Source: Streptomyces hoynatensis (GTDB lineage: Bacteria > Actinomycetota > Actinomycetes > Streptomycetales > Streptomycetaceae). Taken from it: a stretch of 64,000 nucleotides of DNA. The DNA is taken from the NCBI RefSeq assembly GCF_003626535.1, contig NZ_RBAL01000006.1, positions 310,001 to 374,000 on the forward strand, in the 5' to 3' direction. A program made the translations under genes and the position numbers. This document shows positions 18,581-27,292 of the stretch, piece by piece (position 1 is the stretch's first letter; each line of letters starts with the position of its first letter). Under the pieces are notes generated by a model. It did not search any database. It was given only the letters and a program-made list of their open reading frames with translations, and was not told the DNA's origin.

Positions 18581-20107
18581 GTGGCAGAACCAGTGTGGAG
18601 CGTTGACCCGCGAACCGGAAAGCAGCGAGAGCAGGTTGGGGTCGAGGCCACCGCCGCCGACGTCGACGCCGCGGTACGCGCCGCGCACGCCGCCAGGGCC
18701 GCCCTCGCCGACCGGGACGCCAGGATCGCCCTGTTGCGGGCCGCGGCCGACGAACTGGAGGCGGACGGCGAGCGCATCCTCGCGGCGGCCGACGCCGAGA
18801 CGGCCCTCGGCATGGGCCGCCTCCCCGGCGAACTGGCCCGCACCACCGGCCAGTTGCGCGCCTTCGCGGCGGAGGTCGCCGACGGCGGCTACCTGGACGT
18901 GATCATCGACCACGCCGACGCCTCGCTCACCCCGCCCCGCCCCGACCTGCGCCGCTACAAGATCCCGCTCGGCGTCGTCGCCGTCTACTCGGCCTCCAAC
19001 TTCCCGCTGGCCTTCTCCGTGCCGGGCGGCGACACCGCAAGCGCCCTGGCCGCGGGCTGCCCCGTGGTCGTCAAGGCCCACCCCGACCACCCGGCCACCT
19101 CCGAGCTGGCCGGCGCCGCGCTGCGCCGGGCCGCCGCCAGGTCCGGGCTGCCCGAGGACGTCGTCACCGTGCTGCACGGCTTCGAGGCCGGCGTCGCCCT
19201 GGTCACGCACCCGCTGGTCGCGGCGGCCGGGTTCACCGGCTCGGTCCGCGGCGGCCGTGCCCTGTTCGACGCCGCCGCGGCCAGGCCCGTCCCGATCCCC
19301 TTCTACGGCGAGCTGGGCAGCCTCAACCCGGTCCTCGTCACCGAGGCCGCCGCCGCCGAGCGCGCCGCCGAGATCGGCGCCGGCCTCGCCGCCTCGATGA
19401 CGCTGGGCACCGGGCAGTTCTGCACCAAGCCGGGCCTGGTCCTGGCCCCCGCGGGCGGGGCGGGCGACGAGCTGCTGAACGCGCTGACCAAGAAGGCCGG
19501 CGAGGCCGCCCACGGCGTGATGCTCGACGGCAGGATGCGCGAGGCGTTCCTGGCCGGGGTCGCGGAGCGGGCCGCGCTCGACGGCGTCGAGGCGCCGGTG
19601 GCCGCCGCCGGGAGCGAGGACAGGACCGTCGCGGCCGGCGTCCTCACCGTGGACGCGGCGCGGCTGGCCGCGGAGGGCCCGCACGACCTGCTGCTCGAGG
19701 AGTGCTTCGGCCCGGTCACCGTCCTCGTCCGCTACGCCGGCGCCGCCGAGGCCCGTGCCGTGCTCTCCCGCTTGCCGGGCAACCTCACGGCGACCCTGCA
19801 CCTCGGCGCGGCCGAGGAACGGGGCGAGGGCGAGGGCGCCGCGCTGCTGTCGGAGCTCACCGCGCTCGCCGGCCGCGTCCTGGTCAACGGCTGGCCCACC
19901 GGCGTGGCCGTCACCCCCGCCCAGCACCACGGCGGCCCCTACCCGGCGACCACCTCCACCTCCACCTCGGTCGGCGCCACCGCGATCGAGCGCTGGCTGC
20001 GCCCGGTCACCTACCAGAGCGCCCCGCCCGCCCTGCTGCCGCCCGAGCTGCGCGACGAGAACCCGCTCGGCCTGCCCCGGCGGGTGAACGGCAGCCGCGA
20101 GATCTGA
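18581..20107 (+). CDS. NADP-type aldehyde dehydrogenase, 2-ketoglutarate semialdehyde dehydrogenase-like
   Basis: 508 residues from GTG with AGGAGG 10 bases upstream; an ATG at 18554 in the same frame lacks a comparable RBS. Aldehyde dehydrogenase catalytic set: Asn in YSASNFPLAFS, Glu in YGELGSLNPV, nucleophile C281 in GTGQFCTKPG. The SNFPLAFSVPGGD and TPAQHHGGPYPATT motifs fit the ketoglutarate-semialdehyde dehydrogenase subfamily (last step of oxidative pentose, uronate and aldarate routes giving 2-oxoglutarate). Divergent from an IclR gene. Would complete the pathway begun by uronate dehydrogenase and the IlvD/DapA pair. Confidence 0.83.
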   Translation: MAEPVWSVDPRTGKQREQVGVEATAADVDAAVRAAHAARAALADRDARIALLRAAADELEADGERILAAADAETALGMGRLPGELARTTGQLRAFAAEVADGGYLDVIIDHADASLTPPRPDLRRYKIPLGVVAVYSASNFPLAFSVPGGDTASALAAGCPVVVKAHPDHPATSELAGAALRRAAARSGLPEDVVTVLHGFEAGVALVTHPLVAAAGFTGSVRGGRALFDAAAARPVPIPFYGELGSLNPVLVTEAAAAERAAEIGAGLAASMTLGTGQFCTKPGLVLAPAGGAGDELLNALTKKAGEAAHGVMLDGRMREAFLAGVAERAALDGVEAPVAAAGSEDRTVAAGVLTVDAARLAAEGPHDLLLEECFGPVTVLVRYAGAAEARAVLSRLPGNLTATLHLGAAEERGEGEGAALLSELTALAGRVLVNGWPTGVAVTPAQHHGGPYPATTSTSTSVGATAIERWLRPVTYQSAPPALLPPELRDENPLGLPRRVNGSREI

Positions 20108-20521
20108 GGCCCCGCCCCGGCCCACGGGCCCGGCCGCCCCGCCCGCCTCGGGCCGAGCGGCCGGGCCCGCGCACGTGGGGGCCGCATCCGCCGCGCGTGG
20201 GCCGCGTGGGGCCGCATCCGCCCCGCGTGGGCGGGGCCGCGGCGCGTTCCGTGGGCACGGAGGCGGCGGGGGAGCGACGGGGCGGGGGGCGGCCGGAAGC
20301 AGGCCGGTCCTGGCCTTGCCGCGGGCCGGGAGGCGCTGGCTATCGTGGGCCCGCACGACCCCCGGCCGCGCCCACCCCGTGGCGGGCGCGCGCCCCGCGG
20401 CCCGCAGGGAACGGCCTTCCGGCGCCCGGCGCGCCGGGCCGGTGGGGCACGTCCCCCCACGTGGACGGCCCAGGGGCCCACGCCCCGGCCGCCGTCCCGC
20501 CGCGGCTCATGGAAGGGACCC
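20108..20521. other. 414-bp intergenic region with repeats and hairpins
   Basis: No gene seen. GCCGCATCCGCC occurs at 20181-20192 and 20211-20222, within a 30-bp near-repeat. A 14-bp palindrome CCCGGCGCGCCGGG (20425-20438) and the hairpin GTGGGG-N7-CCCCAC (20442-20460) lie before GH53. A weak promoter, TTGCCG-N19-TATCGT, lies around 20317-20347. Any could regulate the galactanase gene. Confidence 0.5.
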
Positions 20522-21646
20522 ATGATGCGCAGAAGAACCCTCGTCCGGGCGGGCGCGACCGCCCTGGCCGCACCCCTCGCCCCCGCCGCCCTCACCGCCC
20601 TGACCGCGGGCCCCGCCCGCGCGGCCCAGGTGCCCGTCCGCGGCGTCGACCTGTCCTCCGTGCCCAAGGGCGAGGACCACGGCGCGGTTTTCCGCCACCA
20701 GGACGGCACCGTGGGCGACCCGGTGCGCATCCTCCAGGAGGGCGGCGCCACCTGGGTACGCCTGAAGGTCTGGGTGAACTCGCCCGACGGCTACCACGGG
20801 AAGCCGCAGATCCTGGCGATGGCCAGGCGGGCCGCGGCCCTCGGCATGCAGACCCTGGTCGACTTCCACTACTCCGACAGCTGGGCCGACCCGGGGCAGC
20901 AGAACAAGCCGGCCGCCTGGGCAGGTCTCGGCGGCGCGGCCCTGGAGCGGGCGGTCGCCGACCACACCGCGGACATCCTGGGCGCCCTCGCCGCCCAGGG
21001 GACCCCGGCCGGCATGGCGCAGATCGGCAACGAGATCAACGGCGGCCTGCTGTGGCCCGACGGCTCGGCGGACGACTGGGACGCCCTGGCCGGGCTGCTC
21101 ACCAGCGGCTCCCGCGCCGCCACGGCCGCCTCCCCCGGCACCAGGATCGTCCTGCACCTCGCCGAGGGCGGCGACCTGGGCGGCACCCGCTGGTGGTTCG
21201 ACAACGCCGTCTCCCGGGGCGTCCCGTTCGACGTCATCGGCCTGTCGTTCTACGGCTACTGGCACGGCAGCCTCGACGAGTTGCAGGCCAACGCCGACGA
21301 CGCCGCCGCCCGCTACGGCAAGGACGTCCTGGTGGCCGAGACCGGCTACCCCTTCCGGCTCGGCAGCGAGGACGGCACCGCCGACCTCATCGGCAGCTCC
21401 TCGCAGCTGGTGCCCGGCTACCCCGCCACCCCGGAGGGCCAACTCGCCTGGATGCGGGACATCACGGCCGTGATGGCCCGGGTGCCGGGCGGCCGCGGCC
21501 TCGGGGTCTGCTACTGGGAGCCGGCCTGGACCGCGACGCCGGGCAACGGCTGGGACCCGGCCGACCCGGGCAGCGGCAACGCCTGGGAGAACCAGGCCCT
21601 GTTCGGCTACGACGACCGGGCCCTGCCCGCGGTGACCTGGCCCTAG
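20522..21646 (+). CDS. Secreted GH53 arabinogalactan endo-beta-1,4-galactanase
   Basis: 374 residues. Tat-like signal peptide (MMRRRTLVRAGA, Ala-rich core, PARAA cleavage site). TIM barrel starting GVDLSSVPKGED; GH53 motifs TWVRLKVWV, VDFHYSDSWADPG, acid/base Glu in MAQIGNEING (about 170) and nucleophile Glu in LVAETGYPF (about 272). Cleaves beta-1,4-galactan side chains of pectin outside the cell. GGAAGGGA precedes two adjacent ATG codons; the first is used. Works alongside the pectate lyase. Confidence 0.93.
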   Translation: MMRRRTLVRAGATALAAPLAPAALTALTAGPARAAQVPVRGVDLSSVPKGEDHGAVFRHQDGTVGDPVRILQEGGATWVRLKVWVNSPDGYHGKPQILAMARRAAALGMQTLVDFHYSDSWADPGQQNKPAAWAGLGGAALERAVADHTADILGALAAQGTPAGMAQIGNEINGGLLWPDGSADDWDALAGLLTSGSRAATAASPGTRIVLHLAEGGDLGGTRWWFDNAVSRGVPFDVIGLSFYGYWHGSLDELQANADDAAARYGKDVLVAETGYPFRLGSEDGTADLIGSSSQLVPGYPATPEGQLAWMRDITAVMARVPGGRGLGVCYWEPAWTATPGNGWDPADPGSGNAWENQALFGYDDRALPAVTWP

Positions 21647-21719
21647 CTGTGCTGTCCCGGGCGGCAGGACGCCCCGCCCGCGCCGTGCGGCGGGCGGGGC
21701 GAGGGGGCCGGCCGGCGGC

Positions 21720-22619
21720 TCACCTGATCGGGGTGAAGTCCCTGGCGCCGATGAACTCGGGGCGGCGGACCGGGGCCGCGAAGGGCTCGACCGCCGTGTT
21801 CTCCACGCTGTTGAAGACGATGAAGACGTTGCTGCGCGGATACGGGGTGATGTTGTCCCCCGAGCCGTGCATGCAGTTGCAGTCGAACCAGGTGGCGGAG
21901 CCGGCCGGGCCGGTGAACAGCTTGATGCCGTGCCGGTCGGCGAAGCCGGTCAGCGCCTCGTCCGAGGGCGTGCCCGCCTCCTGCATCTGGAGCGACTTCT
22001 TGTAGTTGTCCTTCGGCGTCTCGCCCGCGCAGCCCAGGAACGTCAGGTGCGAGCCCGGCATGATCATCAGGCCGCCGTTGGTGTCGTAGTTCTCGGTCAG
22101 CGCGATCGAGACCGACACCGTCCGCATCCGGGGCAGGCCGTCCTCGGCGTGCCAGGTCTCGAAGTCGGAGTGCCAGTAGAAGCCGCTGGCGCCGAAGCCG
22201 GGCTTGACGTTGATCCGGCTCTGGTGCACGTAGACGTCGGAACCCAGGATCTGCCGGGCCCGGTCGAGCACCCGCGGGTCGCGGACCAGGTCGGCGAAGA
22301 CCTGGCTGATCTTGTGCACCTCGAAGACCGAGCGGATCTCCTGCGACGTCGGCTCCACGATGGAGCGCTCGTCCGCCCGCACCGCGGGATCGTTGACCAG
22401 CCGGTCCAGCTCGGCCAGGTAGACGGTCACGTCCTCGGGCGAGATGAGCTGCTCGACCGTCGCGAAGCCGGTCCGCTCAAGCCCCTTCAGCTCCTCGGCC
22501 GAGAACGGCCCCGGCGCGCCCGGCTCCGACCACACGACCGGGTCCTGCCGCGGCGTGGCCACCTCGGTCGCGCCCCGCGTGGGGTACAGGTCGACGGTGC
22601 GCTCGGGTGCGGTGGTCAT
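21720..22619 (-). CDS. ectD: Ectoine 5-hydroxylase
   Basis: 299 residues, Fe(II)/2-oxoglutarate dioxygenase converting ectoine to 5-hydroxyectoine. The family signature FYWHSDFETWHAEDG carries the HxD iron ligands; the distal His is in CNCMHGSGDNITPYPRSN with the 2-oxoglutarate-binding Arg. Last gene of ectABCD; RBS AAGGGAG precedes the ATG. A 175-bp gap rich in TTCGCGG-type repeats separates it from ectC. Confidence 0.97.
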   Translation of the reverse strand: MTTAPERTVDLYPTRGATEVATPRQDPVVWSEPGAPGPFSAEELKGLERTGFATVEQLISPEDVTVYLAELDRLVNDPAVRADERSIVEPTSQEIRSVFEVHKISQVFADLVRDPRVLDRARQILGSDVYVHQSRINVKPGFGASGFYWHSDFETWHAEDGLPRMRTVSVSIALTENYDTNGGLMIMPGSHLTFLGCAGETPKDNYKKSLQMQEAGTPSDEALTGFADRHGIKLFTGPAGSATWFDCNCMHGSGDNITPYPRSNVFIVFNSVENTAVEPFAAPVRRPEFIGARDFTPIR

Positions 22620-22794
22620 GATGACTCCCTTCTGTTCCTTCCCGTTTCTCCCGTTGTCCGCGGCCCTTCGCGGCCGTTCGCGGTCCTCGCGGGTCCTTCG
22701 CGGATCACCCGGGTTGCCCGGGGGGTTGCGTTCCTTCGGTGCGTGCCTGGCAGGTGCGCCTTCCCGCCGGTTGTGTGGGCCGCGTCCGCCCGGC

Positions 22795-23250
22795 TCAGGA
22801 GGCGGCCTCCGGGACCCCGGCGACCTGCGGGGACGCCGCGGCCCCCGGGACCTCGGGAACCTCGGTCAGCAGCGGGTAGACGCCGTTCTCGTCGTGGTCC
22901 TCGCGGCCGGTGACGGGCGGGTTGAAGACGCACAGCACGCGGAAGTCGGTCCGCGGGCGGACCGTGTGCTTCTCGTGCCCGTTCAGCAGGTACATCGTCC
23001 CGGGCCTGATCAGGTGCTTCTCGCCGGTCTCCTCGTTGGTGAGTTCGGCCTCGCCCGCCACGCAGAAGACCGCCTCGATGTGGTTCGCGTACCACATCGT
23101 GGTCTCCGTACCCGCGTACATGACGGTCTCGTGCAGCGAGAAGCCCACCTGCTCCTTGGCCAGGACGATGCGCTTGCTGCGCCAGGTCCCCGAGGCGGAC
23201 ACCACGTCCCGGTCGGTTCCCTCGATGTCGCTGAGCGATCGGACGATCAC
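22795..23250 (-). CDS. ectC: L-ectoine synthase
   Basis: 151 residues, cupin that cyclises N-gamma-acetyl-diaminobutyrate to ectoine. [16 protein letters not shown] start, metal/substrate motifs [18 protein letters not shown] and [17 protein letters not shown], then [20 protein letters not shown]. About 20 residues longer than most EctC proteins because of a Pro/Ala/Val tail (residues about 130-151). Start GTG, preceded by GGAAGGAAG. Confidence 0.97.
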   Translation of the reverse strand: MIVRSLSDIEGTDRDVVSASGTWRSKRIVLAKEQVGFSLHETVMYAGTETTMWYANHIEAVFCVAGEAELTNEETGEKHLIRPGTMYLLNGHEKHTVRPRTDFRVLCVFNPPVTGREDHDENGVYPLLTEVPEVPGAAASPQVAGVPEAAS

Positions 23251-23314
23251 GTCGCTTTCTTCCTTCCGTTCGGTGTGCGGCGCCGGCCTCAGGGCGGCCG
23301 GCGCCGCCTTGCGG

Positions 23315-24583
23315 TCAGTCGGTCTCGCGCACGGCCCTGGCCAGGACCCGCAGGCCCTCGTCGAGTTCCTCGGGGGTGACGGTCAGCGCGGGCAGCAGCT
23401 TGACCACCTCGCTTTCCGGGCCCGAGGTCTCCACCAGCAGCCCGAGTTCGAAGGCCCGGCGGCACACCGCGGCGGCCCGCTCCGTGTCCTCGAAGGTCAG
23501 CCCCCACACCAGCCCGCGGCCGCGGAACCCGGCGCCGGCGTGCGCGTGCTCGGCCGCGATCGAGCGCAGCGCCGCCTCGGTCTGCTCGCCCCGGCTCAGG
23601 GTCTGCTTCTCCATCTGCCCGTCGGTCCAGTACGTGTCGAGGGCGGCGGAGGCGGTCACGAAGGCGGGGTTGTTCCCGCGGAAGGTGCCGTTGTGCTCGC
23701 CCGGCTCCCAGATGTCGAGCTCCGGCCGGAACAGCGTGAGGGCGAGCGGCAGTCCGTAGCCGCCGATGGACTTGGAGAGGGTGACGATGTCGGGGACGAT
23801 GCCCGCCTCCTCGAAGGAGAAGAACGGCCCGGTGCGCCCGCAGCCCATCTGGATGTCGTCGACGATCAGCAGCATGTCGTGGCGGCGGCACAGGTCGGCC
23901 AGGCCGCGCAGCCACTCGGGACGTGCCACGTTGACGCCGCCCTCGCCCTGCACCGTCTCCACGATGACGGCCGCCGGGGTGTTGAGGCCGGAGCCGGCGT
24001 CGTCGAGGAGCCGCTCGAACCAGATGAAGTCGGGGATCTGCCCGTCGAGGTAGTCGTCGAAGGGCATGGGCGTGCCGTGCACCAGCGGGATGCCGGCCCC
24101 GGCGCGCTTGAAGGCGTTGCCGGTGACGGCCAGGGCCCCGAGGGACATGCCGTGGAAGGCGTTGGTGAACGAGATGATCGACTCGCGGCCCTTGACCTTG
24201 CGGGCCAGCTTCAGCGCGGCCTCGACGGCGTTCGTGCCGGTGGGCCCGGGGAACATCACCTTGTGGTCGAGGCCGCGCGGGCGCAGCACCACGTCCCTGA
24301 AGGTTTCCAGGAAGGCCCGTTTGGCGGTGGTGGACATGTCCAGGCCGTGGGCGATGCCGTCGCGCTCCAGGTAGTCGAGGAGGGCGCGTTTGAGCACGGG
24401 GTTGTTGTGGCCGTAGTTGAGGGCCCCCGCCCCGGAGAAGAAGTCGAGGTAGGCGTGGCCGTCCTCGTCGTAGAGATGGCTGCCGCTGGCGCGGTCGAAG
24501 ACGGTGGGCCAGCCACGGCAGTAGCTTCGCACCTCCGACTCCAGGGTCTCGAAGACGCTCAGGTCGGGCTGGGTGATGGTCAC
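23315..24583 (-). CDS. ectB: L-2,4-diaminobutyrate aminotransferase
   Basis: 422 residues, PLP-dependent class III transaminase making diaminobutyrate from aspartate semialdehyde. [16 protein letters not shown]-terminal motif, cofactor motifs [16 protein letters not shown] and [13 protein letters not shown], and PLP Lys in [12 protein letters not shown]. Start GTG gives [16 protein letters not shown], matching actinobacterial EctB. Second gene of the operon, 122 bases after ectA. Confidence 0.97.
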   Translation of the reverse strand: MTITQPDLSVFETLESEVRSYCRGWPTVFDRASGSHLYDEDGHAYLDFFSGAGALNYGHNNPVLKRALLDYLERDGIAHGLDMSTTAKRAFLETFRDVVLRPRGLDHKVMFPGPTGTNAVEAALKLARKVKGRESIISFTNAFHGMSLGALAVTGNAFKRAGAGIPLVHGTPMPFDDYLDGQIPDFIWFERLLDDAGSGLNTPAAVIVETVQGEGGVNVARPEWLRGLADLCRRHDMLLIVDDIQMGCGRTGPFFSFEEAGIVPDIVTLSKSIGGYGLPLALTLFRPELDIWEPGEHNGTFRGNNPAFVTASAALDTYWTDGQMEKQTLSRGEQTEAALRSIAAEHAHAGAGFRGRGLVWGLTFEDTERAAAVCRRAFELGLLVETSGPESEVVKLLPALTVTPEELDEGLRVLARAVRETD

Positions 24584-24705
24584 AGCGGTCTCCTGGTCGG
24601 GAAGGGCCGGCGAAGGCGAACGAGCTGGTTTCTGGCTGCGGGAAGGGGATGGGCTGCGGACAAGGGGCGGCGGGGAGGGCGGGGGCCGGGGCGCGCGGGC
24701 GCCCT

Positions 24706-25299
24706 TCAGCGGCCCGTGGCCGGCACGGGTGCGCCCAGCGGCCCGATCCGGTAGAGCACCTCAGGCGCGTGACCGTGCTCGGGGAAGACCACGGAGTCGA
24801 AGAGCACCTCCCGTTCCACGGCCGCTTGGTGCCGCAGGGCGAACGAGGTGAAGAGCCGGTCGGATGCGGTGTTGTCCGGTGTGACGGTCGTCTCGACGAC
24901 CTCGACCCCGAGCCGGCGGCGCGCCCTGGCGGCGAGCGCGTCCAGCATCGCCCCGGCCAGCCCCCGGCCGCGCTGTGCGTGGTCCACCGCGACCTGCCAG
25001 ATCAGCAGGGTGCGGGGGGCGGCGGGGCGGGTGTAGCCGGTGACGAAGCCGACCGGGCTGCCCGAGGCGTCCCTGGCCACGATCGAGGTGCCGGCGTAGT
25101 CCCGGCACCAGAGCAGGTAGCTGTAGGACGAGTTGAGGTCGAGCACCCGGGAGTCTCGCGCTATGCGCCACAGCGCCGCGCCGTCGGCGAGGCGTGGGCT
25201 GTCGAGTCGCATTCCTTCCTGCGTGGTCGAGGAATTGCTTTCCAGGGAATCGCTGCAATCACTGGCGGCACGTGCATCGTCTGCTTGTGCGGGGGTCAT
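24706..25299 (-). CDS. ectA: L-2,4-diaminobutyrate N-gamma-acetyltransferase
   Basis: 197 residues, GNAT acetyltransferase, first step after EctB in ectoine synthesis. LNSSYSYLLWCRDYAGTS and the acetyl-CoA motif VDHAQRGRGLAGAML are typical. The start is uncertain: ATG 25299 has no clear RBS and gives a Ser-rich 29-residue extension; ATG 25212 (MRLDSPRLAD) has AGGAAGGA immediately before it and gives a normal N-terminus. First gene of ectABCD, controlled by the region 25300-25500. Confidence 0.94.
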   Translation of the reverse strand: MTPAQADDARAASDCSDSLESNSSTTQEGMRLDSPRLADGAALWRIARDSRVLDLNSSYSYLLWCRDYAGTSIVARDASGSPVGFVTGYTRPAAPRTLLIWQVAVDHAQRGRGLAGAMLDALAARARRRLGVEVVETTVTPDNTASDRLFTSFALRHQAAVEREVLFDSVVFPEHGHAPEVLYRIGPLGAPVPATGR

Positions 25300-25416
25300 G
25301 CAGATCGAATTTACCCAGCAGAATCTGAAATCGCATCGCGGGAGGGGCTTAACGGGGGAGGGGGGCCTGTGTTATCGCGCGCGCGTGGGGTCCCGGGGAA
25401 CTCCCCCGAAGATGTG

Positions 25417-25448
25417 CCGGTTTGTCCGTTAGTTACCGGACAAACCGG
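25417..25448. repeat. Perfect 12-bp inverted repeat upstream of ectA
   Basis: CCGGTTTGTCCG - TTAGTTAC - CGGACAAACCGG. Too far from any stop codon to be an obvious terminator for ectA; located about 120-150 bp upstream of ectA, compatible with a regulator site or an RNA hairpin in a long leader. Confidence 0.8.
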
Positions 25449-25465
25449 GCTCCCGCGCGGGAGAT

Positions 25466-25481
25466 GTAACAAATGTGTAAC
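25466..25481. promoter_or_regulatory. GlnR-box-like site upstream of ectABCD
   Basis: GTAAC-N6-GTAAC matches the GlnR box layout (gTnAc-n6-GaAAc) except one base in the second half. GlnR control of ectABCD has been reported in S. coelicolor, from memory. The site is about 170 bp upstream of the annotated ectA start. Confidence 0.55.
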
Positions 25482-25718
25482 GCTCGTGCGATCTTCGTGG
25501 CCCGCTGGCGTGAACGTCGGGGCGGCATCGGGAGCGCGGCCGGAGTGTGTTTAGCCCCGAAGAAACCGGGAAGAAGAGGGCCCGCCAGGTGTATCGAAAA
25601 TTCCCCCGAAAACAGCAGTTGAATTTCCGGGGAATTGATGTCGGGGATTATGCTGTGCGGCCTCGTGGCCGGCGCGGCCCGGTGCCCTCCCCGGCGGTTG
25701 CCGCGTGCCGGTTGCCGG

Positions 25719-26366
25719 TCAGCCGAAGCCGCCCTGCGCCGTCCGCTCCCCGCCCGGCCCCGCGGCCAGGATGCGGTAGCCGTCCCTGGAGGCGTCGTGC
25801 CGGCCGGGGGCGTGGTCGTACTGGCCCGCGAACGTGTGCTCGCCGGCGGGGACCTCCGCGCCGGGGCGCAGCCGCCAGCGGAACACGAGGAACCCGTCCT
25901 CCCGCGTCCAGCTCAGGTCGAAGTCGGCCTCGGGCAGCGTGCGCCAGGCCCCGGTCGGCCGCGTGCCCTCCCCGGCGGCCACCCGCAGCTCGACCGTCAG
26001 CGAGGTCAGCGTGCCGCCGGTGCGCAGCGTGACCTCGCTCCGCGACCAGTGCGGATTGTCCTCCGGGTCGACCACCGTGCCGCGGGCGCCGAGCCCGGGC
26101 GCGGGCGCCGCCGAGGCCGTGACGCCCGGGGCCTCCACCGGCTCCGGCGCGCCCCCGCCCACCCACCCGGCCGCGAGCGAGGCCGCGCCGAGCGTCGCCG
26201 CGAGCGCCGCGGCCGCGCCGGCGATCCGCGGCCAGGCCGCCGCGCGCCGCCGCCTCCCGCGCGCCGCGATGCCGCGCTGCACGCGGGCCAGCATCCGCGC
26301 GCGGTCGGGCCGGTGCGCGGCGGCCGCCTCCCGCAGCAGCTCGCGCGGCTCCTGACGTTCCGGCAT
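25719..26366 (-). CDS. Single-pass membrane protein, probable sigma-factor partner
   Basis: 215 residues. Basic cytoplasmic N-terminus (about 1-43), one membrane segment (about 44-70, IAGAAAALAATLGAASLAAGWV), then an extracytoplasmic beta-rich domain with no family I recognise. Gene lies 19 bases after an ECF sigma factor gene and has RBS AGAGGA. The N-terminus lacks a clear zinc anti-sigma HxxxCxxC motif. Position and topology suggest an anti-sigma or signalling partner; this is inference. Confidence 0.72.
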   Translation of the reverse strand: MPERQEPRELLREAAAAHRPDRARMLARVQRGIAARGRRRRAAAWPRIAGAAAALAATLGAASLAAGWVGGGAPEPVEAPGVTASAAPAPGLGARGTVVDPEDNPHWSRSEVTLRTGGTLTSLTVELRVAAGEGTRPTGAWRTLPEADFDLSWTREDGFLVFRWRLRPGAEVPAGEHTFAGQYDHAPGRHDASRDGYRILAAGPGGERTAQGGFG

Positions 26367-26385
26367 CGGTCCTCTTCCGCCTCGC

Positions 26386-27159
26386 TCACCAACTCCCGCC
26401 CTCCGCCGGGCCCGTGCGCAGCGCCCGCAGCAACTCGCCGGGCTCGCCGCGCCCTCCGGCGGCGGGACCGTCCCCGCTGCGGGCCCCTGGCGGGCCGAAG
26501 GCGGCCCTGCCGGGCGCCGCCCCCGGCGCCTCGGCGGCCGATGCGGCCCGGCCGGGCGCGGGACCCGCCGGCGCCTCGCCCGCCGGCGCCCCGGTCCGCG
26601 CCGCGGCCCCGGGCCCGGCGGCCGGGCCGGCCGGGCGCCTGTTCTCGGCGAGCAGCCGCGCCAACTCGGCCATCCCGCGCGAGGTCTGACTCTTCACCGT
26701 ACCCACGGAGATGCCCAGGGCGCGCGCCGTCTCGCGCTCGGACAGGTCGAAGGCGTGCCGCAGCACCACGCAGGCCCGCTTGCGGTACGGCAGCCGGCCG
26801 AGCGCCGCCCGCACGTCGAGCACCGCGGGCACGTCGGGCCCCTCGGCCGGCTCGCCGTGCAGCGACCAGAACAGGGCGATCCTGCGGCGTTCGCGGGTTC
26901 TGCTGCGGATGCGGGAGCGCGCCAGGTTGGCCACCACGCCGCGGGCGTAGGCGACCGGGTGCTCCGCGGCCCGCACCCGGTCCCAGCGGTGCCAGATCGC
27001 CACGAGCGCGTCGGCCGCCAGGTCGTCCGCGCTTTCCGCGCTGCCGGGCGTGCCCAGCAACAGGTGGGCGAGCCGGGAGAGTTCGGCGTGATGCCGCTCG
27101 AAGAACTCCCGGAACTCGTGGTCGAACTCATCGCTGTACTCATCGTTGGGGCTGGCCAC
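26386..27159 (-). CDS. ECF RNA polymerase sigma factor, SigE family
   Basis: 257 residues from GTG, chosen because GAGGAGG stands 6 bases upstream. Sigma-2 region (FREFFERHHAELSRLAHLLLG, DDLAADALVAIWHRWDRV), sigma-4 HTH (LPYRKRACVVLRHAFDLSERETARALGISVGTVKSQTSRGM). From about residue 175 the protein continues as an 80-residue Ala/Pro/Gly-rich tail that normal ECF factors lack. Followed by the membrane partner; divergent from the amidohydrolase. Confidence 0.92.
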   Translation of the reverse strand: MASPNDEYSDEFDHEFREFFERHHAELSRLAHLLLGTPGSAESADDLAADALVAIWHRWDRVRAAEHPVAYARGVVANLARSRIRSRTRERRRIALFWSLHGEPAEGPDVPAVLDVRAALGRLPYRKRACVVLRHAFDLSERETARALGISVGTVKSQTSRGMAELARLLAENRRPAGPAAGPGAAARTGAPAGEAPAGPAPGRAASAAEAPGAAPGRAAFGPPGARSGDGPAAGGRGEPGELLRALRTGPAEGGSW

Positions 27160-27292
27160 GGCCAACCTCCTCGGTAAGCGGCTCGTCGTGTGCGTGGACC
27201 CCGTCTGTTCGACGGGTCGTTCCGTGTTCGTCCCTGCGTGCGAGCCCCCAACGACTGTGGAGAGTAGCAGGCAATTTGTAGGCTGCCGAGGC

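Larger units (their letters stand above)
25300..25718. other. Regulatory region upstream of ectA (419 bp, no gene)
   Basis: No gene seen. Contains a perfect inverted repeat, a 14-bp palindrome CTCCCGCGCGGGAG (25450-25463) and a GlnR-box-like site, all upstream of ectA, then AT-richer sequence (about 25545-25660) that separates it from the membrane-protein gene whose stop is at 25719. No clear -35/-10 pair for ectA was found. Confidence 0.6.
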
